DNA of 38,794 bases from NCBI GenBank assembly GCA_937125035.1, contig CAKZLG010000169.1, positions 1-38,794 of the forward strand. Reading direction: 5' to 3'. The translations under genes and the position numbers were made by a program. The notes beneath the pieces are model-generated. The model was not told the origin of the DNA. It searched no databases and was given only the letters and a program-made list of their open reading frames with translations. The stretch comes from an uncultured Maribacter sp. GTDB lineage: Bacteria; Bacteroidota; Bacteroidia; Flavobacteriales; Flavobacteriaceae. This document shows, one piece after another, positions 24,012-33,600 of this stretch (position 1 is the first letter of the stretch; every line of letters begins with the position of its first letter).

Positions 24012-24641
24012 TTATGTCAGTAGAGCCGCAATACCGGGCGGCTGGTACAACAACCATCCGGTAATGCTATAACGGTCCGCAAAGGACTTCAATACGGCAT
24101 GGGGCACTTCAGCACTTTTAAACAAGACACAGCGTTTGGCCATAGGGTCCACAAGGTGTATTTCCCTTTTCCCGTCAAGAATTTCCAATTGCCCCCCGTG
24201 GTGCGGTTGCCAGTTGTGGTTCAAATAGATCACCATGGAGATCATACGGTTGTTCCGGCCCTCAAACTGGTCCAAATGCCGGGCATAATGGCCTCCGGAG
24301 GGATAATGCGCCAAATGAAACTCCTCGCCTGAAAGACTTAGGTAGCAATACCGGTTCAAGATCTGTTTTGCTTCATCCAGCAGCAGCCAAAAATCCTGAA
24401 GGTCCTCATCCCTACCGCGATCCAACCAATAGGTACGGTCTCCCCGAATATTACGCTTGATCAGATTTTGGTTGGCGGCTCCAATCCCGGCCTGTTCAAA
24501 TGCCGATAGCTTTTGATTGAAGAATTCACGGAGCTTGCCGTAAAGACCATCATCCAAGAAATCGTCAATAACCACATAATGATGTTCGGAAAGGACATCC
24601 ATCCAGGACAGCCAAGCCTCAAGGTCATGAAATGTTTTCAA
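24012..24641 (-). CDS. 2-oxoglutarate/Fe(II)-dependent oxygenase (prolyl-4-hydroxylase-like)
   Basis: This 209-residue protein shows the complete facial triad and cosubstrate residue: His122 and Asp124 (ARHLDQFE), His181 (VPHAV) and Arg190 (DRYSITGW). The segment ISMVIYLNHNW is the conserved core strand. It belongs to the P4Hc-like 2OG-FeII_Oxy_3 group, which hydroxylates proteins or small molecules. The substrate is unknown, and there is no signal peptide, so it is cytoplasmic. It follows the radical SAM gene after 51 bases in the same direction, perhaps co-transcribed. Confidence 0.9.
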   Translation of the reverse strand: MKTFHDLEAWLSWMDVLSEHHYVVIDDFLDDGLYGKLREFFNQKLSAFEQAGIGAANQNLIKRNIRGDRTYWLDRGRDEDLQDFWLLLDEAKQILNRYCYLSLSGEEFHLAHYPSGGHYARHLDQFEGRNNRMISMVIYLNHNWQPHHGGQLEILDGKREIHLVDPMAKRCVLFKSAEVPHAVLKSFADRYSITGWLLYQPPGIAALLT

Positions 24642-24692
24642 TCATTGAATAAAAAAGGTCTGCGAAGGTAGATAAAAAACACATGTGCACTT

Positions 24693-25769
24693 CTAAAGAA
24701 AAAGAGAGAGCTGATCATTTTTAAAAGCGGCATGCAATTGGGTGTTCAACACTGGGTATTCCCTATTACCGTAATAATTGCGCTTGGCCAATTTTGCCAT
24801 ATCGTGAATCTGCTGTGCCATTTTTCCTTCACCTCGGTTCCTGATTCCAAACCGACTATCATTCAGTTTGCCCCCATGGCATTCCTTGATTTGGTTCAAG
24901 ACCTTATCCGCCCGATCTGGCATGGCCTTATGTATCCAATCCGTGAACAAACCGCCCACGGCCCCATTGAGTCGCACTATCGTAAAACCAAAGGAGCGGG
25001 CGCCGTGTTCGGCACAGGTTTTGGCCAGATCCATGAGCTCATGACTGTTGATACCGGGAATGATGGGGGCCAGCATGGCATTGACCGGTATTCCTGCATC
25101 TGATAGCGTCTGAATGGTCTCCAACCGCTTCTTGATCGTTGCCGTGCGCGGTTCCAAGGAGCGGCGGGTCTTTTCGGACAGGGTGGTCACGGAGATATTG
25201 ACCGCAACAAGCCCGTCTTTGTGCAAGGCCTTGAGCAGATCCAAATCGCGCAAGACCAGGGCGTTTTTGGTAATGATGCCCACCGGATGGCGGTAGCGCA
25301 AGAAAATTTCCAGACATTGGCGCGTAAGTTGAAACCGATGTTCCGCTGGTTGGTAACAGTCCGTATTGCCAGACATGACAATGGTACTGGCCTGCCATGG
25401 GGCCGTCCTTAATTTCGCCTCCAAAAGGGCTGGGGCGTTGTGTTTTACCAAGATGTTCCGCTCAAAATCCAAACCGGGGCCGTACCCCCAATAGTCGTGG
25501 GTGTTTCTGGCATAGCAATAGATACAACCATGCTCACAACCTTGGTAGGGGTTCATGGAATAGGCCATGCCCACATCCGGACTATTTACTTTGTTTACAA
25601 TTGTTTTGGGATGAACGGGGATGAACCGTGTCTTGGTATCAAAAGCAGCTTCCCCTTCCAGTGCGCAAAATTCCAAAAAATCATCACGTAGCTCGTGGAT
25701 ATGTTCCAAAAACCGATTGGCCACCTGACGTTGTGCTCCCCTCCCCTTAAGGAAATGCTCATCCTTCAT
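24693..25769 (-). CDS. PA0069-family radical SAM protein
   Basis: This 358-residue protein has the radical SAM [4Fe-4S] motif CEHGCIYC (Cys78, Cys82, Cys85) in the context MNPYQGCEHGCIYCYARNTH, which is diagnostic of the PA0069 (Rv2578c-like) family. The family resembles spore-photoproduct-lyase-type enzymes but its reaction is not established. The SAM-binding region IVMSGNTDCYQPAE follows. The start is preceded by a TAnnTTTG element and two copies of a 12-base direct repeat. A gap of 65 bases separates it from the secreted hypothetical gene upstream; the 2OG oxygenase gene follows. Confidence 0.93.
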   Translation of the reverse strand: MKDEHFLKGRGAQRQVANRFLEHIHELRDDFLEFCALEGEAAFDTKTRFIPVHPKTIVNKVNSPDVGMAYSMNPYQGCEHGCIYCYARNTHDYWGYGPGLDFERNILVKHNAPALLEAKLRTAPWQASTIVMSGNTDCYQPAEHRFQLTRQCLEIFLRYRHPVGIITKNALVLRDLDLLKALHKDGLVAVNISVTTLSEKTRRSLEPRTATIKKRLETIQTLSDAGIPVNAMLAPIIPGINSHELMDLAKTCAEHGARSFGFTIVRLNGAVGGLFTDWIHKAMPDRADKVLNQIKECHGGKLNDSRFGIRNRGEGKMAQQIHDMAKLAKRNYYGNREYPVLNTQLHAAFKNDQLSLFL

Positions 25770-25774
25770 GAATT

Positions 25775-25805
25775 GGATTTATTCCAAATATAAGGATTTA
25801 TTCCA
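25775..25805 (-). promoter_or_regulatory. Promoter with tandem 12-base direct repeat before the radical SAM gene
   Basis: GGATTTATTCCA occurs twice (25775-25786 and 25794-25805; plus-strand reading), a 19-base period, with only AAATATA between. On the minus strand TATATTTG (25792-25785) is a perfect TAnnTTTG -7 element lying between and partly within the repeats. The ATG is 6 bases beyond the nearer copy. A repressor operator is the simplest reading. Confidence 0.6.
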
Positions 25806-25834
25806 TATTAAAGAGACACTATACCTCTGAAGAT

Positions 25835-27388
25835 TTATTTTATGGCCACCTGCACCAATTGTTTTTTTGTGCCCCTTTTGGCGTAAAAGAGCAATTGGTC
25901 CTCTATGGCATCCACTAAGGGCCTGGAGACCATGAGGGGCAACCTGGCCTCGGTATCATCTATGACCTTCTCATAGTCCATTTGGCCCTGTGCGTTCAAT
26001 TTAATGAGGAACACATTCCGGTTGCGGCCCAGTCCCTGTTTGAACATGATCCGTTCTGAGCTGAGCTGTTGTGGATTTTCTGAAGCGGTGCTGATGAAGA
26101 AGAACGTATCATTCCCCTTAGTGTGGGCGGCATAGGACGTATAGGCATCGTCTCCCTGCGTCACCTCGGTCTTATTGATGTTCCTTGCCCAAATAAGGTC
26201 GCCTTGCGCACTTAATTTGGCACTCACAATATCATTATGGTGGTACCGCGTTACCAGGACGCGCCCACCGCTGCTATTGGCCTGTGTGCTCGTGGAGACA
26301 AAATATTCTTCCGCATTGAACAGGATGTGGCCTTCTTGGGTAAAGGACAAACCTTTAAAGACCAAGTTTTTGATGCTCTGGTCCTCTTCCCTTCCAAACT
26401 TGTCCATCATGAACTCTTCTGAAAAAGGATTGTGTTTTTGGGAAAGGATATCCAAGGACTTTGGTTGTATATTGTAATACACAATGCCATTGTACCGGTT
26501 GTCCTTACGGTCTGCATAGAAGCCCAAGCACAAGAGCTCACTGCCCTTGAAAATTGGTTTTATGGCCTCAGGAAACTTACCGGACGCATAGAAGGATTGT
26601 GTATTGCGGTCCGTTGCCGAGATGCGCACTAGCTCATATTGAAACTTACGCTCCGTGGCATTGAATCTTTTTTTCCTGAAATAGGCCTTCCCGGTCAGAT
26701 ATACATTTTTAAGGTCTGGTGAAAAGGCGATGTGCTCAAAGGCATAGTTCTTCTCCTCCACCTGATCGGAAAAATCGTGCTCCATCAATTTGCGTAAACT
26801 GGCATCAAAAACATGGATGTAATGTTGGTCCACTTTTCTTTTCTTGAAATGGGTGGTGATGGCAAAGGCCGATTTGTCCTCGTTGAAAAGGACGGAAGTG
26901 GTGAACCCGTTGGAAAAGTTGCGATTGTAATAATTGCGGTCCAAGGGCTGTTGCACCACTTCCGATGGAATGGTAAGCAAAACCTCCTTGGTGAAGTTGT
27001 ATTCCGTAAAAGGGCTCCTGTGCACAATATAGTCATAGGCCATGGCCTCGTAGTCATATTCCAAAAACAAAAGGTAAACCTGCCCGTTCCTCACATAAGC
27101 CTCCACGAAATTGGCATCTTTGAGCTTGTAATTGTATTCTGAAACCAATTCCAGGTCTTTGTTGTAATGCTCCACAAAATAGCCTTTGGGCCGCAGCACA
27201 ATGCCTTGGTAATAGGATCTCACCACCACAGTGCCCCCAACGCCATCATCCGCAATGGCCAGCATATTGGAATATTTGTACTTATCGTTGTATTTCTCGC
27301 CGATCAAATAATCTACCCGATCCCCTTGGGCCAGCATACTGCAAGTGGCCACCAGCAACATAATGCCCGGGAGCAAAGATTTCAACAT
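25835..27388 (-). CDS. Secreted hypothetical protein (517 aa)
   Basis: I do not recognise a family. There is a signal peptide (about residues 1-20, ending MLAQGD). The rest is a beta-rich chain with repeated short strands and aromatic 'Y..G' patterns (KNVYLTGKAYF, GELICLGFYADRK-like, GHILFNAEEYF, DTFFFISTASENP), suggesting a propeller-like fold similar to WD40/BNR sensor-type proteins. It has no membrane span or sorting domain at the C-terminus. It is 15 bases downstream of the enoyl-CoA hydratase gene and in its operon, an odd partnership of a cytoplasmic enzyme and an exported protein. Confidence 0.8.
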   Translation of the reverse strand: MLKSLLPGIMLLVATCSMLAQGDRVDYLIGEKYNDKYKYSNMLAIADDGVGGTVVVRSYYQGIVLRPKGYFVEHYNKDLELVSEYNYKLKDANFVEAYVRNGQVYLLFLEYDYEAMAYDYIVHRSPFTEYNFTKEVLLTIPSEVVQQPLDRNYYNRNFSNGFTTSVLFNEDKSAFAITTHFKKRKVDQHYIHVFDASLRKLMEHDFSDQVEEKNYAFEHIAFSPDLKNVYLTGKAYFRKKRFNATERKFQYELVRISATDRNTQSFYASGKFPEAIKPIFKGSELLCLGFYADRKDNRYNGIVYYNIQPKSLDILSQKHNPFSEEFMMDKFGREEDQSIKNLVFKGLSFTQEGHILFNAEEYFVSTSTQANSSGGRVLVTRYHHNDIVSAKLSAQGDLIWARNINKTEVTQGDDAYTSYAAHTKGNDTFFFISTASENPQQLSSERIMFKQGLGRNRNVFLIKLNAQGQMDYEKVIDDTEARLPLMVSRPLVDAIEDQLLFYAKRGTKKQLVQVAIK

Positions 27389-27403
27389 ACCCTTAATTTT
27401 ATG

Positions 27404-28186
27404 CTACGAACCGGGAAAGTGGGCCTTTCTTTTCTCTAGGAAAGCCGTGGTACCCTCCGCAAAATCATCCGTGCCAAAGCACTCACCAAACGCGGAGACC
27501 TCCGTTTCATAGCCGTTAACCGTATTCATAAAACCCGCATTTATCGCTTTTATTGCATGGCCAATGGCAACGGAGGAATTGTTGGTGATCTTTTGGGCGA
27601 GTTTTTGGGCCAGGGGAAGCAGTTCCTCTTGGGGCACTACGTGGTTCACCAACCCATACTCCAAAGCTGTTGGCGCACCGATCATGCCTGCGGTCATGAT
27701 CATCTCCATGGCCCTGCCCTTGCCCACTAGCTGAGGTAAGCGCTGGGTACCGCCGTAACCGGGAATGACCCCTAGGGAAACTTCGGGCAACCCCAATTTG
27801 GCAGTGTCACTGGCCACTCTGAAATGGCAGGCCATGGCCAGCTCCAAGCCGCCGCCCAAAGCAAAACCATTCACAGCGGCAATGACCGGTTTGGAGAGGT
27901 TTTCGATAAAATCAAAGAGCATCTTTTGCCCTTGGGCCGCCAATTCCTTTCCTTCCTTTACGGAAAAATCGGCGAACTCGGCAATATCGGCACCGGCCAC
28001 AAAAGCCTTTTCCCCACTTCCTGTTAAGATAGCGACTTTGACGGTCTTATCCCTTTCCACTTCCTTGAACGCTCCATGGAGCTCGCGAATGGTTTCTTGA
28101 TTAAGGGCGTTCAACTTTTTGGGCCTATTGACGGTCACAAGGGCAATTTCATTCTCTATGGATACAATGATGTTCTGGTAGGACAT
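27404..28186 (-). CDS. Enoyl-CoA hydratase / crotonase family protein
   Basis: This 260-residue crotonase-fold enzyme hydrates 2-enoyl-CoA in fatty-acid or butyrate-type metabolism. The two catalytic glutamates are present at the canonical positions: Glu115 (GGGLELAMAC) and Glu135 (LPEVSLGVIPGYGGTQRL). The oxyanion-hole segments are AGADIAEF (about 64-71) and GFALGGG (107-113). Residues around NRPKKLNALN are also typical. It is closest in character to short-chain enoyl-CoA hydratase/3-hydroxybutyryl-CoA dehydratase. It lies 19 bases after the histidine-kinase gene and 15 bases before the secreted hypothetical gene, in one run of minus-strand genes. Confidence 0.94.
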   Translation of the reverse strand: MSYQNIIVSIENEIALVTVNRPKKLNALNQETIRELHGAFKEVERDKTVKVAILTGSGEKAFVAGADIAEFADFSVKEGKELAAQGQKMLFDFIENLSKPVIAAVNGFALGGGLELAMACHFRVASDTAKLGLPEVSLGVIPGYGGTQRLPQLVGKGRAMEMIMTAGMIGAPTALEYGLVNHVVPQEELLPLAQKLAQKITNNSSVAIGHAIKAINAGFMNTVNGYETEVSAFGECFGTDDFAEGTTAFLEKRKAHFPGS

Positions 28187-28205
28187 AACGTTCTATTTTA
28201 ATGAT

Positions 28206-29660
28206 TTACGTAGTTACAGTGGGGAAAAGTACACAAAAAACGGTACCCTTGCCGGGCTGTGAAGTCACCTTGATCTCCCCTTGGTAGGTTTCCACAATAT
28301 TCTTTACCATGCCCAGCCCCAGCCCCATGCCACTGGTCTTGGTGGTGAACTTGGGCTCAAATATCTTATCCCTGTTCTCCTCAGAAATGCCAATACCATT
28401 GTCCGCCACGGAAATCTTTACTTGGTCGTCTTGCATGGCCACGGAGACCAATACCCTGGGCGATGCCACTTCGGGCACGGCCTGTATGGCATTTTTGACC
28501 AGATTGGTCACCACACGTATCAGTTGGGTACGGTCTAATTTGGCAATGATCTCTTCCTTTTCCGCGATAAAGTGGATATAGTCCTCATTGAAGATATCCA
28601 AGGCCAACTTCACGATCTTTACCACATTCAAGGTCTCATTCAGCTGTGCCGGCATTTCGGCAAAATTGGAAAAAGCAGAAGCAATACTGCTCATGGTATC
28701 TATCTGCTGAATGAGGGTCTTGGAATATTCCTTTACCTTTTTCTGAGCGTCCGGGTCTTGAGGATCAAACTTGCGCTCAAAGCTCTGTACACTCAAACGC
28801 ATGGGCGTAAGGGGGTTTTTGATCTCATGGGCCACCTGTTTGGCCATTTCGCGCCAAGCCTGTTCCCGCTCGCTGCGGGCCAATTTGGCGGCGCTGCGCT
28901 CCAGTTCGTCTATCATGGCGTTATAGGCTCCTATGAGCTTTTCTATTTCCTCTCCAGGGCTCTCTATATGGATTTTTTGGTTGCGCTTGGTAAGATCTGT
29001 GCGCTCCATGACGTTGGATATGGTCTCCAAACTCCTTGTAATGTATTTTGAGATAATGAAGGCCAAAAGGATGGCAATGATGAGCATGAGCAGGTAAACC
29101 GCCCCCAAGCGCATCAAAAATTCACGCAGTTCCATTTGGTTGAACGTATTGTCCTCAAAATAGGGCAATTGTAAAATGCCGATGGGCTTAAAGCGGCGAT
29201 CGGCAATATAGGTATAGGAGGTTTGGTAATTGTCCCCAGCGGCAGAGTTCTGTTCCAGGTACCGCTTTTGCGGACTCAGTTCCAATTGGTTCAGCACCTC
29301 GGGATTTAAGCACAGGGAAATGGAATCATTCTCAAATTTTGGCCTTGAACTTTTGATCAGGGAGCCATCCAACCCATATATGTTGAAGTTCATGTTCTGT
29401 ACCACCGCTATCTCATAAATCTCGTCCTTGAAAATGAGCCCCAGGTTTTCCGTGGTGACGGGGTATGTGGTCTTTTGAATGGCCAGATCTATGCTCTGGC
29501 GTATCTGTTCCTCTTTACGATCCATACGATCCTCATGATAATCTATGGACTGTTCCTTGTATTGATACACCGTTACCCCAGCTATCAATACAGAGGCGAT
29601 GAGCACCAAGAAGATCATGGCGAAGAATATGCGGCTTCTAAGGGAAAGTTGTATTAACAA
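28206..29660 (-). CDS. HAMP-domain sensor histidine kinase (NtrY-like)
   Basis: This 484-residue membrane kinase has a first membrane span (about 11-32), an extracytoplasmic domain of about 150 residues (33-182), a second span (183-203) and a HAMP linker (about 204-258). The phosphoacceptor helix is HEIKNPLTPMRLS (His278), followed by HATPase_c with the N-box NLVKNAIQA (386-394), DNGIG (420-424) and GMGLGLGM (444-451). HEIKNPLTP resembles NtrY-type kinases. The start is a TTG at 29658-29660: upstream in frame there is a TGA with no ATG or GTG between, and the next ATG lies inside the first span. No response regulator is adjacent, so it is an orphan in this window. Confidence 0.9.
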   Translation of the reverse strand: MLIQLSLRSRIFFAMIFLVLIASVLIAGVTVYQYKEQSIDYHEDRMDRKEEQIRQSIDLAIQKTTYPVTTENLGLIFKDEIYEIAVVQNMNFNIYGLDGSLIKSSRPKFENDSISLCLNPEVLNQLELSPQKRYLEQNSAAGDNYQTSYTYIADRRFKPIGILQLPYFEDNTFNQMELREFLMRLGAVYLLMLIIAILLAFIISKYITRSLETISNVMERTDLTKRNQKIHIESPGEEIEKLIGAYNAMIDELERSAAKLARSEREQAWREMAKQVAHEIKNPLTPMRLSVQSFERKFDPQDPDAQKKVKEYSKTLIQQIDTMSSIASAFSNFAEMPAQLNETLNVVKIVKLALDIFNEDYIHFIAEKEEIIAKLDRTQLIRVVTNLVKNAIQAVPEVASPRVLVSVAMQDDQVKISVADNGIGISEENRDKIFEPKFTTKTSGMGLGLGMVKNIVETYQGEIKVTSQPGKGTVFCVLFPTVTT

Positions 29661-29769
29661 GCGGTCAATCTTTCGTTTAAAGGTAGCAAATATCGCACCA
29701 AAAAATGGTCCGTTATCCCCATTGGGAGGAATTCAACCGAAGAATAGAGGGGCTTGACAACTGTACTTT

Positions 29770-30321
29770 CTACGCATTTGGGTTCTTCTTCCGCACTCTT
29801 TTGTACAATTTAATGCCCAGCATAAGCAAGATGCCCAGTACAATGATGCCCAAAACGCCAAACAGCCAATTGAAGGTACCTTTTAGTATCACCAAGAACA
29901 CTACAGCGAAGAGAATCAGGGTAGCCCCCTCGTTCCAAATGCGCATGTAATTGGAAGTATGCCGAATATCATCCTTTTGAAACTGCTTGAACAGGATATG
30001 GTTGCGCCAGTGGTAGGCAAACAGAAGTACCACAAAGGCCAACTTTATGTGCATCCATGGTTGTTGTAGCCAATATGGGGCCAAGGCCAGTAACCAAAGC
30101 GCAAAGAGCGTGGCCAGAATGGCAGAGGGCCACGTGATGATATACCATAACCGCTTGGTCATCAATTTCAGCTGATCGGCCAAGATCTCCTTTTCCGGGG
30201 AGGGTTTTTCCCAAGCTTCTATATGGTAGATAAAAAGCCGGGGGATATAAAATAGCCCTGCAAACCAAGTGATGACAAAGATGAGGTGCAGGGCTTTTAT
30301 ATAATTATAGTAATCGGTCAT
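29770..30321 (-). CDS. hemJ: Protoporphyrinogen IX oxidase, HemJ family
   Basis: This 183-residue membrane protein has four to five hydrophobic segments and the HemJ/CopD-like N-terminal motif ALHLIFVITWFAGLFYIPRLF with His12. The conserved lysine Lys94 is in WMHIKL; a His and a Lys of this kind are essential in studied HemJ proteins. HemJ oxidises protoporphyrinogen IX to protoporphyrin IX in heme synthesis. The protein has an extended C-terminal span and basic tail (KLYKRVRKKN). It lies 109 bases before the histidine-kinase gene on the same strand. Upstream are simple-sequence arrays and a possible distant promoter at 30602. Confidence 0.9.
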   Translation of the reverse strand: MTDYYNYIKALHLIFVITWFAGLFYIPRLFIYHIEAWEKPSPEKEILADQLKLMTKRLWYIITWPSAILATLFALWLLALAPYWLQQPWMHIKLAFVVLLFAYHWRNHILFKQFQKDDIRHTSNYMRIWNEGATLILFAVVFLVILKGTFNWLFGVLGIIVLGILLMLGIKLYKRVRKKNPNA

Positions 30322-30339
30322 GGCTTATTCAACTAAAAA

Positions 30340-30553
30340 CAAATTCAAACACAAATACAAGCGCAAGCCTGCCTGTTGTCTTTAGGCAGGTTCAAGTGTC
30401 AAGTTCAAATCCTTTCATTTTATCCCCCACTAATGCACTAACCCACTAATTCACTAACCCACTTCTTTGCAAATTCAAACTCAAATACAAACTCAAACGC
30501 AAAATCAAATACAAATACAAGCAGAAGTTCAAAATCAAACTACAGCGCAACTA
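30340..30553. repeat. Compound simple-sequence arrays (CAAAnn hexamers and CACTAAyn octamers)
   Basis: The 329-base gap between hemJ and the BNR genes holds degenerate tandem arrays. Five hexamers (CAAATT, CAAACA, CAAATA, CAAGCG, CAAGCC) run in phase from 30340 to 30369. A hairpin CCTGCC/GGCAGG (30368-30373 with 30385-30390) follows. Then come four octamers (CACTAATG, CACTAACC, CACTAATT, CACTAACC) from 30428 to 30459. About fourteen in-phase hexamers (CAAATT, CAAACT, CAAATA and variants) run from 30470 to 30553. No gene is visible. Confidence 0.8.
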
Positions 30554-30569
30554 TAACTAAATGTGCCAG

Positions 30570-30586
30570 TAGGGTTTTGCACCCTA
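30570..30586 (-). terminator. Hairpin downstream of the BNR-repeat genes
   Basis: TAGGGT (30570-30575) and ACCCTA (30581-30586) pair around a 5-base loop, with partial outer pairing. It lies about 65 bases beyond the stop of the minus-strand BNR gene. There is no strong T-run, so termination is uncertain. Confidence 0.35.
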
Positions 30587-30601
30587 AATGGGCATGTGGT
30601 C

Positions 30602-30609
30602 CAAAGATA
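30602..30609 (-). promoter_or_regulatory. Possible distant -7 element for hemJ
   Basis: On the minus strand TATCTTTG is a perfect TAnnTTTG, identical to the octamers at 16247 and 16323. A transcript from it would reach hemJ after about 275 bases that include the hairpin and the simple-sequence arrays. No -33 TTG is found at the usual distance. Confidence 0.35.
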
Positions 30610-30650
30610 GCTTCTTTTTGCCTTAAGGCAGGCCGGTCATTGCGATCGGG

Positions 30651-33600
30651 TCATATCCTGATGGCGCCGATGCCCGCCTCCCATAACTTTTGGTTCATCT
30701 GGGGCAGTTCCGTTTTTAGAAGGGTTTGGCCTTGGGCCTTTAGGCCTTGCCACTGTTGGTCCAACTCCGCTTTGCGGGCTATGGAGGAAGCGTTCACCCT
30801 TTGAATACTGCTATTGGTCTGGTTGATCAAGAAAAGGTACTCTGCCGTAAATTTGTTGGGGAAGTTCTCCACATCATCATAAGCCTGTGATTTGCGCTGT
30901 ACCATGTCCTCATCCCAAGCCTTCATTTTTTCCAGCAGGGCGTTTGCGGCCGTTTTTGTTTCCCCGTTGGGCAGTTCCTGTGCCACGGTCTTCAATTGCT
31001 CCTGTGCCTTGTACAGCGTGTTCACCATATTGTGCATTTCGGTAACGCTGCGCTCCATCTCCGTCATGATCTGATCAAAGGCCTGGTATTGCCCTGGGCT
31101 TGTTTCGTAGAGCGGCACTTCCTTGATCTCCCCTTCAGCGCAGGCGGATGCCCCATTCACTTTAAGAGTCAGGTTATACTTGCCCGGAGGCGCCATGTGC
31201 CCCCTAAAACCGGCTTCAATGTACACATTGGGAATGCCGGGAATGATGGGGTAGCCCAAGTCCCAAACAAATCTATTGAGACCCTCGTTCTTGGTAAGTG
31301 TGGGCGCTGGTGGTGCCCCGCCCCCATTGTGGGGTACATAGGTGCTATCTTTCTCAGAGCTCAAGATACGCACCAAGGTACCATCTTCTTTACGTATCTC
31401 CAAGGAGATGGTCTCCCCTTCCTCCAATTTGGGCAATTGGTAATAGATCACCATGCCATGGGCCGGATTGATGCCCTCAAAGGGATGGGTTCCCGTAAAC
31501 TTTTCAGTATTGCCGCTCATGGGACTGCCCCAAGAGCCATTGTAGGCCGGTGCTGGTTCGTACAGTTGGATTCCGTCGTTTTTGGGTCGGTATTGGCGTA
31601 CCACAGATAGGTCATCCAGCACCCAAAAAGATCGCCCGGAGGTAGCTACAATCAGGTTCCCTTGATGCACTTTGAGGTCTAGAATCGGGGTTTGGGGCAG
31701 GTTCAATTGAAATACCTGCCACGTTTTGCCATGGTCATACGAAATGTACATGCCCTTTTCCGTACCAGCGTACAAGAGTCCCTTTCTCTCAGGGTCTTCG
31801 CGTACTACACGGGTAAAGGCACCGTAGGGGATGCTGCCGCTGATGTTGGTCCAGCTTTTTCCGTAATCGATGGTCTTGTACAGGGCCGGGGCATAATCAT
31901 TGAACTTATAGCGCGTGGTGGCAATATAGGCCGTAGCAGGGTCATGGGGAGATACCTCAATGGCATTGACCAAGGTTTCCCCAAATCCTTTTGGCGTGAC
32001 ATTCTCCCAGGTTTCACCTCCATTTTTGGTGATATGCACCAAGCCATCATCGCTGCCCGTCCAGAAAACGCCCTTTTCATGGGGCGATTCCACCATATAG
32101 GCGATGGTACCATAATTTTCTGCCCCTACGGCCTCATTGGTATAAGGCCCGCCGCCATTGCCCTGTTTTTCATCTATATTACGGGTTAGGTCTGGGGAGA
32201 TTTCTTCCCAAGTAACTCCCATATCCGTTGTGCGGAGCACCAGTTGCGCCGCATGGTAATAGGTACCCGGTTCATGTTTGGAGCCAATAATGGGCGCGTT
32301 CCAATTATAGAGATATTTCATATTGCGCGCCTCCCTGCCCAAATACTGGATCGGGGCGGCCATAATGTTGGTGGACGCTTTGGAATCCATGTCCAGTACT
32401 TCTATGGTGCCCAGATAGCTTCCTCCCAATACGTATTTAGGATTATCCGGGTCAAAGGCCAAAAAGGCACTCTCCCCGCCTGCGGCATACGTCCAATCTT
32501 CCCGTCCTATGCTCCATCGGCCCAAAGAAAGACTGGCAATGCGCACGGAGGTATTGTCCTGTTGGCCCCCGTAAATGTTATAAGGAAATAAATTATCTGT
32601 ACTAATGCGATAAAATTGAGCCGTGGGCATATTATCTTGTGAAGACCACGTTTCGCCATAGTCAAAAGTAATCGTGGCACCCCCATCATCTGCCAAGACC
32701 ATATTATTGGAATTGGTAGGGTTGATCCAAAGATCATGGGTGTCGCCATGAGGAACATCAATGGTTTCCCAAGTCTTGCCACCATCTTCAGAACGAAACA
32801 TAGATGCACTTAAAACATAGACGGTATTGGCATCATTGGGGTCTGCGAAGACCTCTATGTAATACCAGGCCCTCTGTACCAATCTATTATCTCCACTCAC
32901 CATACTCCACGAGGCGCCAGCATCATTGGACACAAAAAGCCCTCCCTTATCCGCATTGGAATCGCTCTCGATCAATGCGTATACCTTATTTGAATTAGCG
33001 GGACTCACCGCTATGGCCATTTTCCCTTTCTCTTCAGGAAGTCCTTTTTTAAGTTCTTTCCAAGTCTCGCCCCCATCAACGGATTTGTACAGGCCACTGC
33101 CGTCCCCCCCGCTTACCACCTTATTGGGCATGCGTTGGTGGTGCCACATGGCCGCGTACATGACCTCAGGATAATTGGCATCCATGGAAAGTTCTGCCGC
33201 CCCGGTTAGAGTATTGACATACAAGGTCTTTTTCCAAGTGAGGCCACCATCAACGGACTTGTAAATGCCCCGCTCCTCATTGCCCTCAAAGAGGGCCCCT
33301 TGGGCGGCAACGTATACGATCTTCGGGTCTGTTGGATGGATAAGGATGCGCGAGATGTGCTGGGTCTTCTCCAGGCCCAATTTTTTCCAGGTCTTTCCGG
33401 CATCGGTGGACTTGTAGACCCCGTCCCCGTAAGAGGTCATGACCCCTCTTGGGGCATGTTCCCCCATGCCACAATACACAATATTGGGGTTAGATCGGGA
33501 TACCGCCACGGCACCCACAGACCCCATTTCAAAAAAGCCGTCCGAGATATTGTCCCATTTTTGGCCGGCGGTCTCCGTCTTCCAAAGGCCACCTCCGGTG

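Noticed and set aside
30467-30556. A frame through the hexamer array encoding alternating Gln-X residues
   Set aside because: It only reflects the CAAAnn repeat being a multiple of three; it starts at a TTG just after an in-frame stop, is 29 residues long and lacks any independent coding sign.
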